Below are positions 1 to 10,678 of a stretch of DNA of 64,000 nt, piece after piece. The DNA is from Athripsodes cinereus. Lineage: Eukaryota; Arthropoda; Insecta; Trichoptera; Leptoceridae. Where the stretch lies: assembly GCA_947579605.1 (NCBI GenBank), contig OX388319.1:17063447-17127446 (forward strand), read 5' to 3'. Position 1 is the first letter of the stretch. Each line of letters begins with the position of its first letter. The translations under genes and the position numbers were made by a program. Under the pieces are notes generated by a model. That model saw only the letters and a list, made by a program, of their open reading frames with translations. It was not told where the DNA came from and made no database searches.

Positions 1-489
1 CTACATTTACGTAATGTCACATTCATCCACGTTTCTCAAAAAGCGACCGATCTTCCTTTAGATTTTTTTTTCAATTCAATTTTATTCAAGAAAAATTTGT
101 ATACAGTAAATTCAAAATTTAAAAAAACAAAACTTTTATTTTTCGTCCCAGTCAGCATTTGCTGGTAAATATAAGCGGAGAATTTCACTATGGCTATAAT
201 TATGTATTTTCACTATTTTATTTTGTAATTTAGATGATATAAATGCACTTTTTTACTCCATAGTCTTTTACTTTCCATTATACTAATGTGAACTTGAGAC
301 TATAATGATTATAGTCTCAAGTTCATATTCACTCGCAAATCTATGATCTACAAATTCAAACTACGTAAATTCTCGAGCACTCAAACTTTTGTACACCCCT
401 TTTTCAGACAAATTCTTACTCTTTCTTGAATAATACATTATATCAATGTGATAATTATTGTTGATTAATTTTATCACCGTGGTATTTCG
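1..489. other. AT-rich DNA without a gene
   Basis: No coding region or recognisable repeat body is visible apart from the palindrome at 290-324. Confidence 0.5.
290..324. repeat. Near-perfect 35-bp palindrome
   Basis: Two 17-bp arms (GAACTTGAGACTATAAT and its reverse complement) flank a single central G. It could extrude as a hairpin or be a tiny foldback relic. No function can be assigned. Confidence 0.85.
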
Positions 490-665
490 GCGGGTCAATT
501 TCATGTAAAAAACATGCAAGCTTTCTTCTCCGTGCTTATAAAAATATTAAGACATTCAATATGGGTGGTAAAATACATCATCGCGAATGGTAGGTATTAA
601 ATGTGATGTTTTACGATTTTTCCAGGACACTCGTAAACTAACAGAAAAGAGTAACTTCGAAACCT
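490..665 (-). repeat. SINE family A copy (degenerate)
   Basis: On the plus strand it reads like the other minus-strand copies: ACATGCAAGC, TCTTCTCCGTGC, GACATTCA, GGGTGG, CCAGGACACTCG, then AGAAAAGAGT. The LINE-like tail end is poorly preserved. See 62026-62245 for the best copy. Confidence 0.65.
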
Positions 666-674
666 ATTCTTTTC

Positions 675-800
675 TTATTTATTTATTTATTTTATTTTAT
701 TCTTCACTGCACATTGTTTACAATAATACAAATTAACATAGAAAATATCATTTATACAATTCAATGTACAGAGGGCGAGTTTATCGCTAAAATGCGATGT
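675..800 (-). repeat. LINE or SINE 3' end with ATTT-rich tail
   Basis: A TTTATTTATTTATTTTATTC tract is followed by a segment also found at 6296-6465, sharing CTTCACTG, ACAATTC, ATGTACAGAGG and CGAGTTTATCGCTAAAATG. Read on the minus strand it is a 3' end with an A-rich tail. The parent element is not identified. Confidence 0.6.
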
Positions 801-1549
801 ATTCCAACTAACCCGGTTATTAAAATCAAAAAAACATAAATATATATACATACATCCACATAATATCTACAGTAATACTATAAAAAAAAAAAACAAAAAT
901 ACAATATAAACCAAACAAATGAAAAAGACACATGCCGGCAACAATGCACTTATGGACACATAATAATAAAAAAGTAGAACATTTTTTTTATTTTTTTTTA
1001 TTTATATATATAATAAAACAATTTACAATACTTTTATACAAATAATTTCTTAAATATTAATATTTTTTTTTCAACCTCTAAAAGAGTGTGACTCGTGCTT
1101 CGAGGCGAGTTACATTATTTCTAATTTTATACATAATGATTTTTCTTATATTACTGTTACTTATATTCTAATTTACATTCTAGAAGGTATATTTATTTTG
1201 TCTGGCACATGTGTTACATATCTTATATCTGGTTATATTACATTTTATCTTATATATAACATAATAAATATTTTAATTACTAAACAGTTTCACTTACATT
1301 CTAACTTGTGATTTAAATTTGCTTATGTTACATATTATGTTACATACACATCTCATGGTAATAGGATGTCTATTTACTAATTTTAATATAATTTTAGTTT
1401 AGTTTATAATCTTATTGGGTTCAAAATGTCTTTTAATTTTTTTTCTTAGTAAACACTATAAATCTAACATGATTCCTTTAATCTAACTTGATTCAAACTA
1501 ATATTTTTTTTATTTTTTTATTAGTTTATGGTTACATTTGTTATAATAC
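801..1549. other. Very AT-rich spacer
   Basis: Long A/T homopolymer and TA runs; no ORF or clear repeat family. Confidence 0.5.
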
Positions 1550-1850
1550 TAATAAACTTTTTATTATAAGTTAATTTGTTCTACTAACAAGGCATTTATA
1601 CATATTATCAATACCTACTACATAATATAATTTACTATACACTAAAAAAATATATTATAAAGTTAATTTGTTCTACTTACAAGTCATGTATACATATTAT
1701 CAATACTATATTATATTATAATTTGCTATACAATACACTTTTTATTAAAAGTTAATTTGTTCTACTAACAAGTCATTTATACATATTATCAATACTACCT
1801 ACATAATATAATTAGCTAAATGATAAACTTTTTTATTATAAAGTAAAAAA
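1550..1850. repeat. Degenerate ~90-bp tandem repeat, about 3 units
   Basis: The phrase AAGTTAATTTGTTCTACT begins near 1568, 1660 and 1749. Each is followed by ACAAG, CATxTATACATATTATCAATAC and a TATAAT-rich stretch, so the period is about 90 bp with divergence and small indels. Confidence 0.8.
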
Positions 1851-1859
1851 TAAACATAC

Positions 1860-2784
1860 ATATTATATTGCAGCGTGCACATGCATAGGGGAAAGGGTTT
1901 TAGGAGTCAGATGCTAAATTCAATGAAAGGAAGTGATTTTTGACAGCTTGTGTGAAAGAAGGAAAAGTTGTTATCATCCTGATTTTCGAAGGAAGATTTT
2001 GTTTTCTTGGGGCTCTAAGGTTTATTGCAAGTTCCATTTATATGTTTATGATATTATTCCACATATATAATGTGAGGTAAAAGTGATGGTATGTAAGAAT
2101 GTGTATGTATGTTAATTATTCCACAGTAATACCAATGTTTATTTTCAGAAAATACGTATCTTAAAAAGTCATTAGTTTCTACTTATATTGTAAGTCCAAC
2201 TTTTACACAAATCAAAACAGTACATTTTTTATGATAATATTATACGACATAACAATAAAGATTATTGCAATTATTGCTAGCACGCTTACTAATGTTTGTA
2301 ATCGAAACTAAATTACACAAAAAAAAATATCCAAAGCAATTTCTATTTCTAAAAAATGTTATTAGTAGGAAGAAGAAAAAATTGAGTTCGTAATATATTA
2401 TATAAAATATCTGACCTATATTTTTTTCTACAACATGAAATCAATTTACGGTATCAAAATACGTTTATGCACATTAGACCCATACACGCAAACTTTATAG
2501 GAAAGTAGATATTATGGTTTGAAAATGAGGTAGATATTATACAAATAGTATTATAATTTTGGGATTTATATAATTCAATGAACTTTTTTGTCCCTTTCAT
2601 ATTGTGAGCGATTCTTATCCAATAATGAGTTATATAAGAAATCAAATGAAACAATTTAGAAATCTTTATAATATTTAGTTTCATTTAAATTTATCACCAT
2701 AATGCACAACCACCAAGAACCGTCGACCGATAAGTCAAACTTCATTAAACCTATGTCTAGTATACACATATGTATAATAAACAT
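1860..2784. other. No gene recognised
   Basis: AT-rich DNA. Short open frames here have no recognisable domain. Confidence 0.5.
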
Positions 2785-2990
2785 ATCATCACGCCGCTTC
2801 CTTCGCGGGGTAGGCAGAAAGGATCGAGCGCCACTTCCTTCTATCCTTGCATACATCTTTCGCTTCCGTCACTGTCATACGATTCCTAATGCATGCTCTC
2901 CTGTTCAATGTGCTCAACACGTGACCGTCCTTAAGGATTTGATTTAAATGATCTTGCCATTTGATCCTCGGACGTACTGGACGTAAATCT
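2785..2990 (-). pseudogene. RTE-like LINE 3'-terminal coding fragment
   Basis: The minus strand encodes a remnant resembling the C-terminus of RTE-type non-LTR retrotransposon polyproteins (W-x-DHL-x-QILKDG-x-VLS, R-x-AC-x-RN, EAKDVCKDR, WRS-x-LSAYP), the same family as 5440-5882. It is 5'-truncated. The antisense open frame 2702-2947 is a shadow of it. Confidence 0.7.
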
Positions 2991-2994
2991 TAAT

Positions 2995-5439
2995 GATAAC
3001 AGTCATGGAACATATCACATTTTTTTTAGTTTTTATTCGGAACAGAAATATTCATCTGAATGTTTATTGCACGTTGTGATTCATCTAATCAACCCACTTG
3101 TGAAATATACCACATCTACTTAATACAAAAAGGATATATGAGATTTGAGAAAATTGAGAAAAAAGTGAAAATATAACTGGTTATCGTTTAAAATTTTTGT
3201 TTTTAAAATATTGAACATGGATTTCCACAGCGTTAACACAAATACTTTAGAACAATATAGTTTTGGAAGTGTGTAAAACACTCTTTTGAATATTTATGTA
3301 CAATTACTTCAAATTTTAGTAGGTTAACCTCCAAATAAAGACGACCATTCATTGGTTTTGGGTAGATGGCGCTCTTGTAGCTGACTGAACCCATAACTTC
3401 TCCAATTTTTTAATTAAATATAATAGTTTATCAATTAAGTTTTTATTTTATTTTTATTTTCCGACCAAAATTAAGTGTTTTTTATTTGATAGTTTTGTTT
3501 TTTTGTGTTTGTTTCTTAAAATTAAGTGATACATTTTAATAAAATTAAATCTAATACCTGAAATTTGTGACAATAAAAATAGTTTGCATGATTTTTATTT
3601 TAAAAGTAATAAAAATAAATAAAAGTGACAAATAATATTGTAAATGCGCTCTTGAAGTGATTTCATTACAAAAACAGCGCAATATAAGTGATCCGATAAT
3701 AAAATTGGTTGTTACTTATAAAACTTATGTCTTACATAAGATAATACATGGACAAATACACTACCAGAGGTCTTTATTTTTATTTTATTTTATAGAGACA
3801 TTGCAAAATAAATTTTCTAGCTAGTATAAGACAAGCTCTATCCTTTTATGATGAAGAATTTCAAGAATTTCAAAATCAGATATGATTATGTACTACTCAG
3901 ACATTAAAAGAATCTTTTCGTACTTAGTATGATTGAAATTGCTGAATTTCGAAGTGAGAGGATGCTCTTTTTATGATTTCTGTTATTGTTATAAAAAGCT
4001 TATATGTAAAGTTATTAATTGATGAATAAATAAATAAGTTTGCTGCTGATGTCAGTAAACAAAAATACTGACAAAATTTATTCTGTGTTATTATTTTTAT
4101 ATTGTACTGTAAGTAGGGGAACACTATATTTTTATTGGAATCTCGATAATTATTCACCAACACTTGGTAGCGTGTTTGAGGTTAGAGAGATTTTTCAATT
4201 TAGATATAACATTAAAATTCTATTCACAATGTATACTCAGACTTTGTTGATACTTTTCAGTGAATTGATAACGATAATAATTATAAAACATAAACAAAAT
4301 ATATAAATAAAATCACTGATTTGTTCTAGGATAACAATTTAGGAGGGGCGCAAGGTTGGAATGGGTATGTCTACCTGACGAGTGACGTGACATGATAGAT
4401 AAATATTTATCGATCGTTATCTACTTTATGATAGTAAAAAAACGAAATACGCTTCATTAAAAATATCAATTTTTTGGGTGGTGTAACGTAACATTTATGG
4501 ACATGTTTTTCTTTAAGTCGGCAACACCAACACGTTTGTAACACTGTGACAGTCGGAAGCGAAAGGTTTTTTTTTATGGAGATTATAATCATACGTCAAA
4601 AAGTACGCAGCGCATTTTATTTCCATTTTTTGGAGACTGATTTGGTCTTGTGAATTTTATGGAGTTAGATCTTAAAACTAAAGCATATCAACTTAACTCA
4701 AGCATTATTAGAAAAGGTCCTTTCCAAAGACAGTACGTCATTAGTGTGAAAAAACGCCAGGATACTACGGCGAAATTCATTGTTAGATAACATTTTGTTC
4801 TAACCAACCAGACTTTTACATAATTTATCCATAGAGAAACTACCCAATAATAATAATAATTTTAATGATTCCTATAAAAAACCCCTTTTCTATTATTACT
4901 GTTTATTTTGTGTGGTTCTTTGTACACAAAATCATATTTTGTCGATGGCTGCCAAAATACAAAAACAACACTGAAAGGGCGCTCATTTCATTTTACGATC
5001 ACATTAATAAAAAAATAACATAAAGATTTTGACATCCCTTAAATCCGGGGATAAAACTTTAATCAGTCCATTCAGTTTATGCATAAACCACCCCATTGTT
5101 TTACAGGAAATAAAACATAAAACCTAATTTTCCATCACAAATTTGGTTGCAAAACACGTCTGAATTATTCAGAGGTTTTCGGTTAATATATACCAACCCA
5201 CAGTTTCAGGAAGAGTGATTTTCTTTGTATACTTACAGAAAGACTTTTAAACGAGATTTTTTTGAGTAACTCTTGTGAAAAATTGTTATTTTTTTATTTC
5301 AATGAAAAATTCATTGTTACCTACATAATTTTTAGCAATAAAAACACCATATTGTTAAAGCGTTAAATTTTGCAATTTCTTTTTCGCATTATAAAATATC
5401 ACGAGCATCGCGTTCCTTAACAAACACGAAGGAAAGAAA
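2995..5439. other. No gene recognised
   Basis: Open frames at 4040-4306, 3924-4163 and 4407-4592 have no domain, biased composition or splice context that supports them. A phrase near 3230 (TTTCCACAGCGTTAACACAAA) resembles one near 44014, suggesting an unclassified shared repeat. Confidence 0.45.
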
Positions 5440-5882
5440 ATGTTTTAACTACTATACTACTATACTATACTATACCCTCACGCCGTATCCCAAGTGGGGT
5501 AGGCAGAGAGAACGGAACGCCACACAGATCTATCTTTACACACTTCCTTCGCTTCCTCCACATTCATACAGTTTCTCATACACGCACGTCGATTCCTCTT
5601 ACTCAACACGCGGCCGTCCTTGAGAATTTGATCCACGTGATCAAGCCACGTGGTTCTCGGACGTCCGCGCTTCCTCACACCTTTTCTTTCAGACAAGTAT
5701 ATCCTCTTTGTCATTCTTACTTCGTTCATTCGTTCAACGTGTCCAAACCACCGTAGTTTATTCACGTGCATTCTGTCCACAACACTCTTCTTGCATCCGC
5801 TCATTCTTCTAATATCCTCATTCTTCACTCTATCACGCAGCGTTTTACCAACCATTCTTCTTAACGAATGTTTTAACACACT
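5440..5882 (-). pseudogene. RTE-like LINE, C-terminal ORF fragment and 3' tail
   Basis: The minus frame 5478-5879 is the longest surviving LINE tail of this family. It contains LRWFGHVERMNE, RKRGRPRTTWLDHVDQILKDG and WRSVLSAYPTWDTA, then a stop. Arrangements of GH-x-x-RM plus GRPR-x-x-W-x-D are characteristic of the C-terminal end of RTE-class reverse transcriptase proteins. The reverse transcriptase and endonuclease domains are absent, so this is a 5'-truncated, dead copy. After the stop the minus strand reads GGCGTGAGGGTATAG and then TATAG-like units, the presumed 3' terminus. That terminus matches the end of SINE family A. Confidence 0.8.
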
Positions 5883-5899
5883 TATTTATTTACAAATGT

Positions 5900-6295
5900 A
5901 GTCTTATATGGTTTCTGAAGAAAAAACTATTATTGAATATATAAAAACTTTCTGTTTACAGCAAGATGCAAATATTTTTGACAGACTATCATGATCACAC
6001 AATCTTACGAGTGATCAGAGAAACTTTATATCAGTACATTAGGATGGCCTTTGAAAATAGAATAGAATAGATGTAAATTTGAATACCTATTAATAATAGG
6101 AATTCATTTTTATAAGTTTCTTGCTATGTTTACCAGCCCAGGAAAGAGGTGTATGGATAAATATGGAACACATCCAGCAATGAAGAGATAATTCTTTCAG
6201 TTTTCTTCTTCTATCAGTGTCGTATCAGGTCCCCCCAACTCAAGAGATTGCTTCCCTGTCCAGCGCTGTTCGGACCAGAGGCCTGAGTCAAAACA
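5900..6295. other. No gene recognised
   Basis: Mixed AT-rich DNA with a slightly GC-richer patch near 6220-6290 (CCTGTCCAGCGCTG). A related phrase occurs near 24110, so it may be an unclassified repeat. Confidence 0.4.
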
Positions 6296-6465
6296 CATTT
6301 TATTGATTTATTTATTTATTTTATTCTTCACTGTACATTAGTTAAAATATTACTGTCATTAGTTACAACATTAGTGTCATATAAATATAAGTTATACAAT
6401 TCGATGTACAGAGGTCGAGTTTATCGCTAAAATGAGATGTCTTTCGGTTTTTTAGCATTACGTTT
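6296..6465 (-). repeat. LINE or SINE 3' end, second copy of the 675-800 family
   Basis: Begins on the plus strand with TTTATTTATTTATTTTATTC, then CTTCACTGTACATT, and ends with CGAGTTTATCGCTAAAATG. This is the same order as at 675-800, with an A-rich tail when read on the minus strand. Confidence 0.65.
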
Positions 6466-6593
6466 TCTTGTCGCAATCGTTTGAATATAGACAATGTTGC
6501 AACAAAGTGTCAATTTTCGTAACTATTGTGCAGCGAAATACAGTTTTCACTAGTTTTCTGCACTCAGATGCAAATTTCTTGGTTTAAAAAAGA

Positions 6594-8364
6594 TGATATG
6601 GGGGGGTGAGAGATGGTGATGAGAATGGTTTTGGTTGAGGATCAAATAAATAAAATATTATGCCAAAAATGCCAGCGGCTGAGACTCTACTGGGCTACTT
6701 ACAGCACTCCAGGAGTTAAAACAATAAAATGGTCTCGATTAAATTATACAGTGAGGCTATATAAATTAAGAGACGACAAGTTATCTGTAATTAAATGGAC
6801 AAATGTGTAAAAGACAAATTTAGATTCAAATAAACATTTAATTAAAAATAAAAAAAAATCTTACCACTATTACAAACACACGTTTAAACAGCAACACAAT
6901 ACTACGACTTACTCACTACCCCGTATTGTCTGTGCACACGTAATTATCCCCATTAAAAATAATTAACACACTTGATAACTAGTTCAATTAAGAAACGAAG
7001 CACTTTCAAAATAAATTAATTTTCACTTTACGCTGACGAGCAAACGGATCCCACGTTGAGGGGGCCTCAAGCATGAAAATGCTTAAAGGCTAAACAAGTT
7101 GAAGAAGGCGCCCCTTGGCGCAGTGCTGGGAGGGCGAAGTCCCACGTCCGAGGCTCCTGGAGGCAATTACCAGCCTACACAGGTGCATAGTTGGCTCGTC
7201 ATGACTTCAGGAGGAGAATATCTCGACTCAACTGAAGCCCAATGACTAGAGACACTTGTCTCTCTGAAGGTCAGCTGATGAGTGATGGCAGGAGCGATCC
7301 TTATACCAAGGACGCCTGTTTACGACCCACTGCTCGCTACGACTCACTGATAACGACTGTTCACCACTGATGGCTGATGGAGACTCTCTGATCTTTCAAG
7401 GACATCTCTCCGCTGTTCCTTGAGTGGTGTAGAGAGGGGTTGGTCATATACTCCTACTATGATGTGATTCATCGACGTGCAGCGCCGTGATTGGTTGATT
7501 GCAGTAGCAATACACGCCTACTGCAAGTTCCATTGTATTGCGGGTACAACTGCACCCTTGTCTGCATTCCAAGAATTACGCGAACAATAAAATAAATATT
7601 TACAAATAAATTTTGAATTGTATATCGTCCAATGCACTGATTTTAATTAATAATTAATTAATTCACATATGTTATAGTGTCTCTTTCACTGATATTAATT
7701 TCGAAACAATATTTCTAGTGTCCATTATCACAGTTTATTATTATATAACGAGCGTCCATTCCGCAACACAAATAACACACATCTTATTCTATTACATAGC
7801 ACAATACAACCCTTTAGGTAGATAATTAAATACTCAAACTACGTATGTTACAATAAAATTAAAATTCATACCTAAAGAGTCGTTTACATAATTCAAAACA
7901 TATCATCGATATCAACACTCAATAGATCGAAGCGTAGGTATAAAAAATCCAACCAAGCAGATACTAAATAATTACAATACGCAGACATTCTAGAATCTTC
8001 ATAAAATAATTTAAAAAAAACAATTAACGAAGTTGATACATAATGAATGCGCCTTAAGTTGATACATGATACATAAGAATGCGCCTTAATCTTTTGTTGA
8101 TATTATTCTCTTTATTACCCCTGTTGCTATGTAGGTACAAATTTAAATAAACAATGATATTTTGTATATAGGTACGAAGATTAGTAAACAATACATTATT
8201 AATGCAGGTACCTTTTAAGTGCAGGGATATTTTTAATGTCGGGATTTTCAGAGTTCTCATGAACTGCATTGTTTATTTCGGTATTTCAGTACCACTTTCT
8301 AAATACCAATTATTATTTTTAATGATAACTTTTCGGCACAATACCTACTATACCGGGCATAACA
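6594..8364 (-). repeat. 3' LTR of the gag-only retrotransposon
   Basis: Downstream LTR in the element's minus orientation. Offset to the other copy is 4085 bp. Homology stops outside position 6593 and inside position 8366. Unusually long for the small internal region. Confidence 0.92.
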
Positions 8365-8382
8365 AATCGCCACCCATTCCTT
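8365..8382 (-). other. Polypurine-tract-like sequence
   Basis: Minus strand reads AAGGAATGGGTGGCGATT directly before the downstream LTR (TGTTATG...), where plus-strand priming would occur. The purine run is imperfect. Confidence 0.45.
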
Positions 8383-9389
8383 GACGAAAAGTTATCCATT
8401 CTTTATTATACACATCTCACAATTGATTTCTCAAATTCAAAACAAATTATATATCTATAAAATTCAACACAATTAGCAAGTAGGTAGGTGCACACACATT
8501 TCAATTTAAAATCATAAACAAATTTTAAACGCATTTCTTTTTACTTTACATCTTTTAAAACCAGCTCAATTCAAATTTACAAATACATATTAAATCATCT
8601 CGTCAAACATACTATTTTGTATGTGACAAAAACAAACAAAGGTAGATGTGGCTCATCATGTCAAACAAATATTATACTCCTCATACTTCTGCATTCTACA
8701 AGCATACTTGGCGACAGCAGACTGGGGGACTGGTTCTCTCAATTGCACATACATCTCTAACAATCATTGGACCTCACTGTCCCTCACAAAACTCATTAAC
8801 ATGGACCTCACTGTCCCCACGACGAAATATACTTGGGAGATTAGCTGGACGGAACACTCATCGCCTCTGTGCTTATCCCATAATAAACAAAACATTCACT
8901 TCATACACGTAGAAATACTCCTCAATACACGCAGAATTAATACCTCCCCGTGCCAACTGAGAATCCCTCACATATCTCTATCATACAAAGCATCTCTCTC
9001 CTCTGTTACAACTTCCATATTCAGAATAACAACATTATATTTTCATACTTCACACATCCAACATCTACATAGATCTACCTCACACATCACAATCGCTGGT
9101 TACACCAAACAAATTCTTATTTTCATTTTCAAAAATTTAAGGAACATTCCATAACGATTAAAAGAAATAAATGCACACGTAGGCATTTAACAAAAGTTGC
9201 ACCTACCTACCTACGTAATTAAAACATTTTAAACATGAAAACTACCTATCTATTCATCCTAATTTTAATCTGGGCGCCAGAGATATTTTTACGGAAAATA
9301 TTCAAACCATTTAGAAATATTTAAACAGAAAACATTTTTCCTATAACAAGCCTAAGTCAATCCTAATCCAATATGACACACATATGTGA
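8383..9389. other. Non-coding 3' half of the retrotransposon interior
   Basis: Downstream of the Gag-like stop. The plus strand is poor in G, which leaves long chance open frames (8646-9154). No pol or env motif is seen on the minus strand. Confidence 0.6.
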
Positions 9390-10457
9390 CTATCTGGCTT
9401 GATTGAATTTCTTCCTCGACTTCAAGCATCGACAATCCATATCGATGAACAAATTACAAAAATAATCATCGATAGCAAAACATTCATAGTTGATTCGATT
9501 GATGGATGCATATTTTATATTTTCGAACAATATCCACGCTGTTCTACGGCGACGCGATATTTTTCTATTCACGAATCTAATAATAATTATAGCTGTACAT
9601 ATTAGCAAACGTATGCAGCTTTCCACGATCAATCCCGCGACGATCAGCATTGCCAACACTGATTTCAACACCCACGCGAAAGACTTAACCCATTCGTGAA
9701 TAGAGGGAGGTGTGAGTACCTCCCGTTCGGTGTCCTCATCTATCTCTTCCTCCGAGAGGGTAACCCCATCCTCTACGGGTACAATTTCCTCCCTAGCGTC
9801 CTGGCTAGGTACATACCGAACCTCATCGCGAACAGATGCTATTTCTGGAAGATTATCTAACACAACCTGATAACTCTTTGTGATCACCTCAGGTTCAGAT
9901 TGTCCCTCCGGAGTGTATTCTGGAAAGTCCAGGCGCCATACCAACTCTTGCAAATGTTCCAGATTAACTAACTCCCGACCATTAATCCTCGTCCTATACC
10001 AGGATGTCATTTGCTTCCATACGCTCATTGCTGGACCCTTACCTGCAAGTCCTTCATCTTTAAATAACACATGACCATACCCTTTTAAACGATTGTTTAT
10101 CCTGACTTTCCAGTCAACAAAATCACTCCCCAGTTCATCCCGACCTTGACACACTGTCAACAGGTCATTATAGATCGCATTTATCTGTCCTTCCACACCA
10201 AACCTTCGCAAAATTAATTCTTTGAAAACACCCCATCGACAATACCGAAACCCCAGAGACTTCCAGTACCGCTTTGCGTCGCCGCGCAAGCAATACACAG
10301 CCTCCCTTGGCAATTCATCGTCCCACTCAAGCTTCCAGCATTCCTCGCATTCTTTGAGGAACCGTTCGGGGCCTTCGTCAGTCCAGCCTCCGAACGAAAG
10401 CGAAAATTCGCGCTCATAGCATCTGATATCCGACACCTTATCCATCGATCGAATCAT
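9390..10457 (-). CDS. Gag-like protein with C-terminal transmembrane segment
   Basis: Intact ORF of 355 codons from the first in-frame ATG at 10457; an upstream GTG at 10469 extends the open frame by four codons but is not needed. Residues ~18-175 look like a Retrotrans_gag-type capsid: a GGWTDEG start, regularly spaced Trp/Leu, LRGDAKRYWKSL, and W-x-x-F followed by a hydrophobic and basic helix (KELILRRFG). Residues ~205-250 are very acidic (SEEEIDEDTERE). Residues ~263-298 form one or two hydrophobic spans (VLAMLIVAGLIV, LLICTAIIIIRFV), followed by a basic tail (SRRRRT). No CCHC zinc knuckle or protease is present. It probably builds a particle that packages the element RNA, and the membrane segment suggests membrane targeting. 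Whether that segment is a fused env remnant or a Gag innovation is unknown. Confidence 0.8.
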   Translation of the reverse strand: MIRSMDKVSDIRCYEREFSLSFGGWTDEGPERFLKECEECWKLEWDDELPREAVYCLRGDAKRYWKSLGFRYCRWGVFKELILRRFGVEGQINAIYNDLLTVCQGRDELGSDFVDWKVRINNRLKGYGHVLFKDEGLAGKGPAMSVWKQMTSWYRTRINGRELVNLEHLQELVWRLDFPEYTPEGQSEPEVITKSYQVVLDNLPEIASVRDEVRYVPSQDAREEIVPVEDGVTLSEEEIDEDTEREVLTPPSIHEWVKSFAWVLKSVLAMLIVAGLIVESCIRLLICTAIIIIRFVNRKISRRRRTAWILFENIKYASINRINYECFAIDDYFCNLFIDMDCRCLKSRKKFNQAR

Positions 10458-10656
10458 ACCGTAATACACAATAAATACATGTCAATAAAACAAAGCCAAA
10501 AGTCAAAACAATACACATTCGCCATTACAGATAACTTGTCAGTTCATTAAAAAAAAATATACACCCTCCTCCGATATCACAAAAAAAATTAATTACAAAA
10601 TCTCAGGGACGGATTCGTTGTAACGATTATGCACAGGAGTGCATTTTTTCGTTACG

Positions 10657-10675
10657 GACCCACGTTCGGAAGCCA
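10657..10675 (-). other. Primer-binding-site candidate
   Basis: Three bases inside the upstream LTR the minus strand begins TGGCTTCCGAACGTGGG. TGG complements the CCA end of a tRNA, and the CGTGGG part resembles lysine-type primers of insect Gypsy elements with mismatches. The priming tRNA is not established. Confidence 0.5.
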
Positions 10676-10678
10676 ATA

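Noticed and set aside
4040..4306. 88-codon plus-strand ORF
   Set aside because: Hydrophobic composition follows from T-rich codons; no supporting evidence.
8646..9154. Two long overlapping plus-strand open frames inside the LTR retrotransposon
   Set aside because: The plus strand is G-poor here, so stops are rare in several frames. No domain is seen and the element is oriented on the minus strand.
9399..10419. Plus-strand open frames across the Gag-like gene
   Set aside because: They are antisense shadows of the 355-codon minus-strand ORF.
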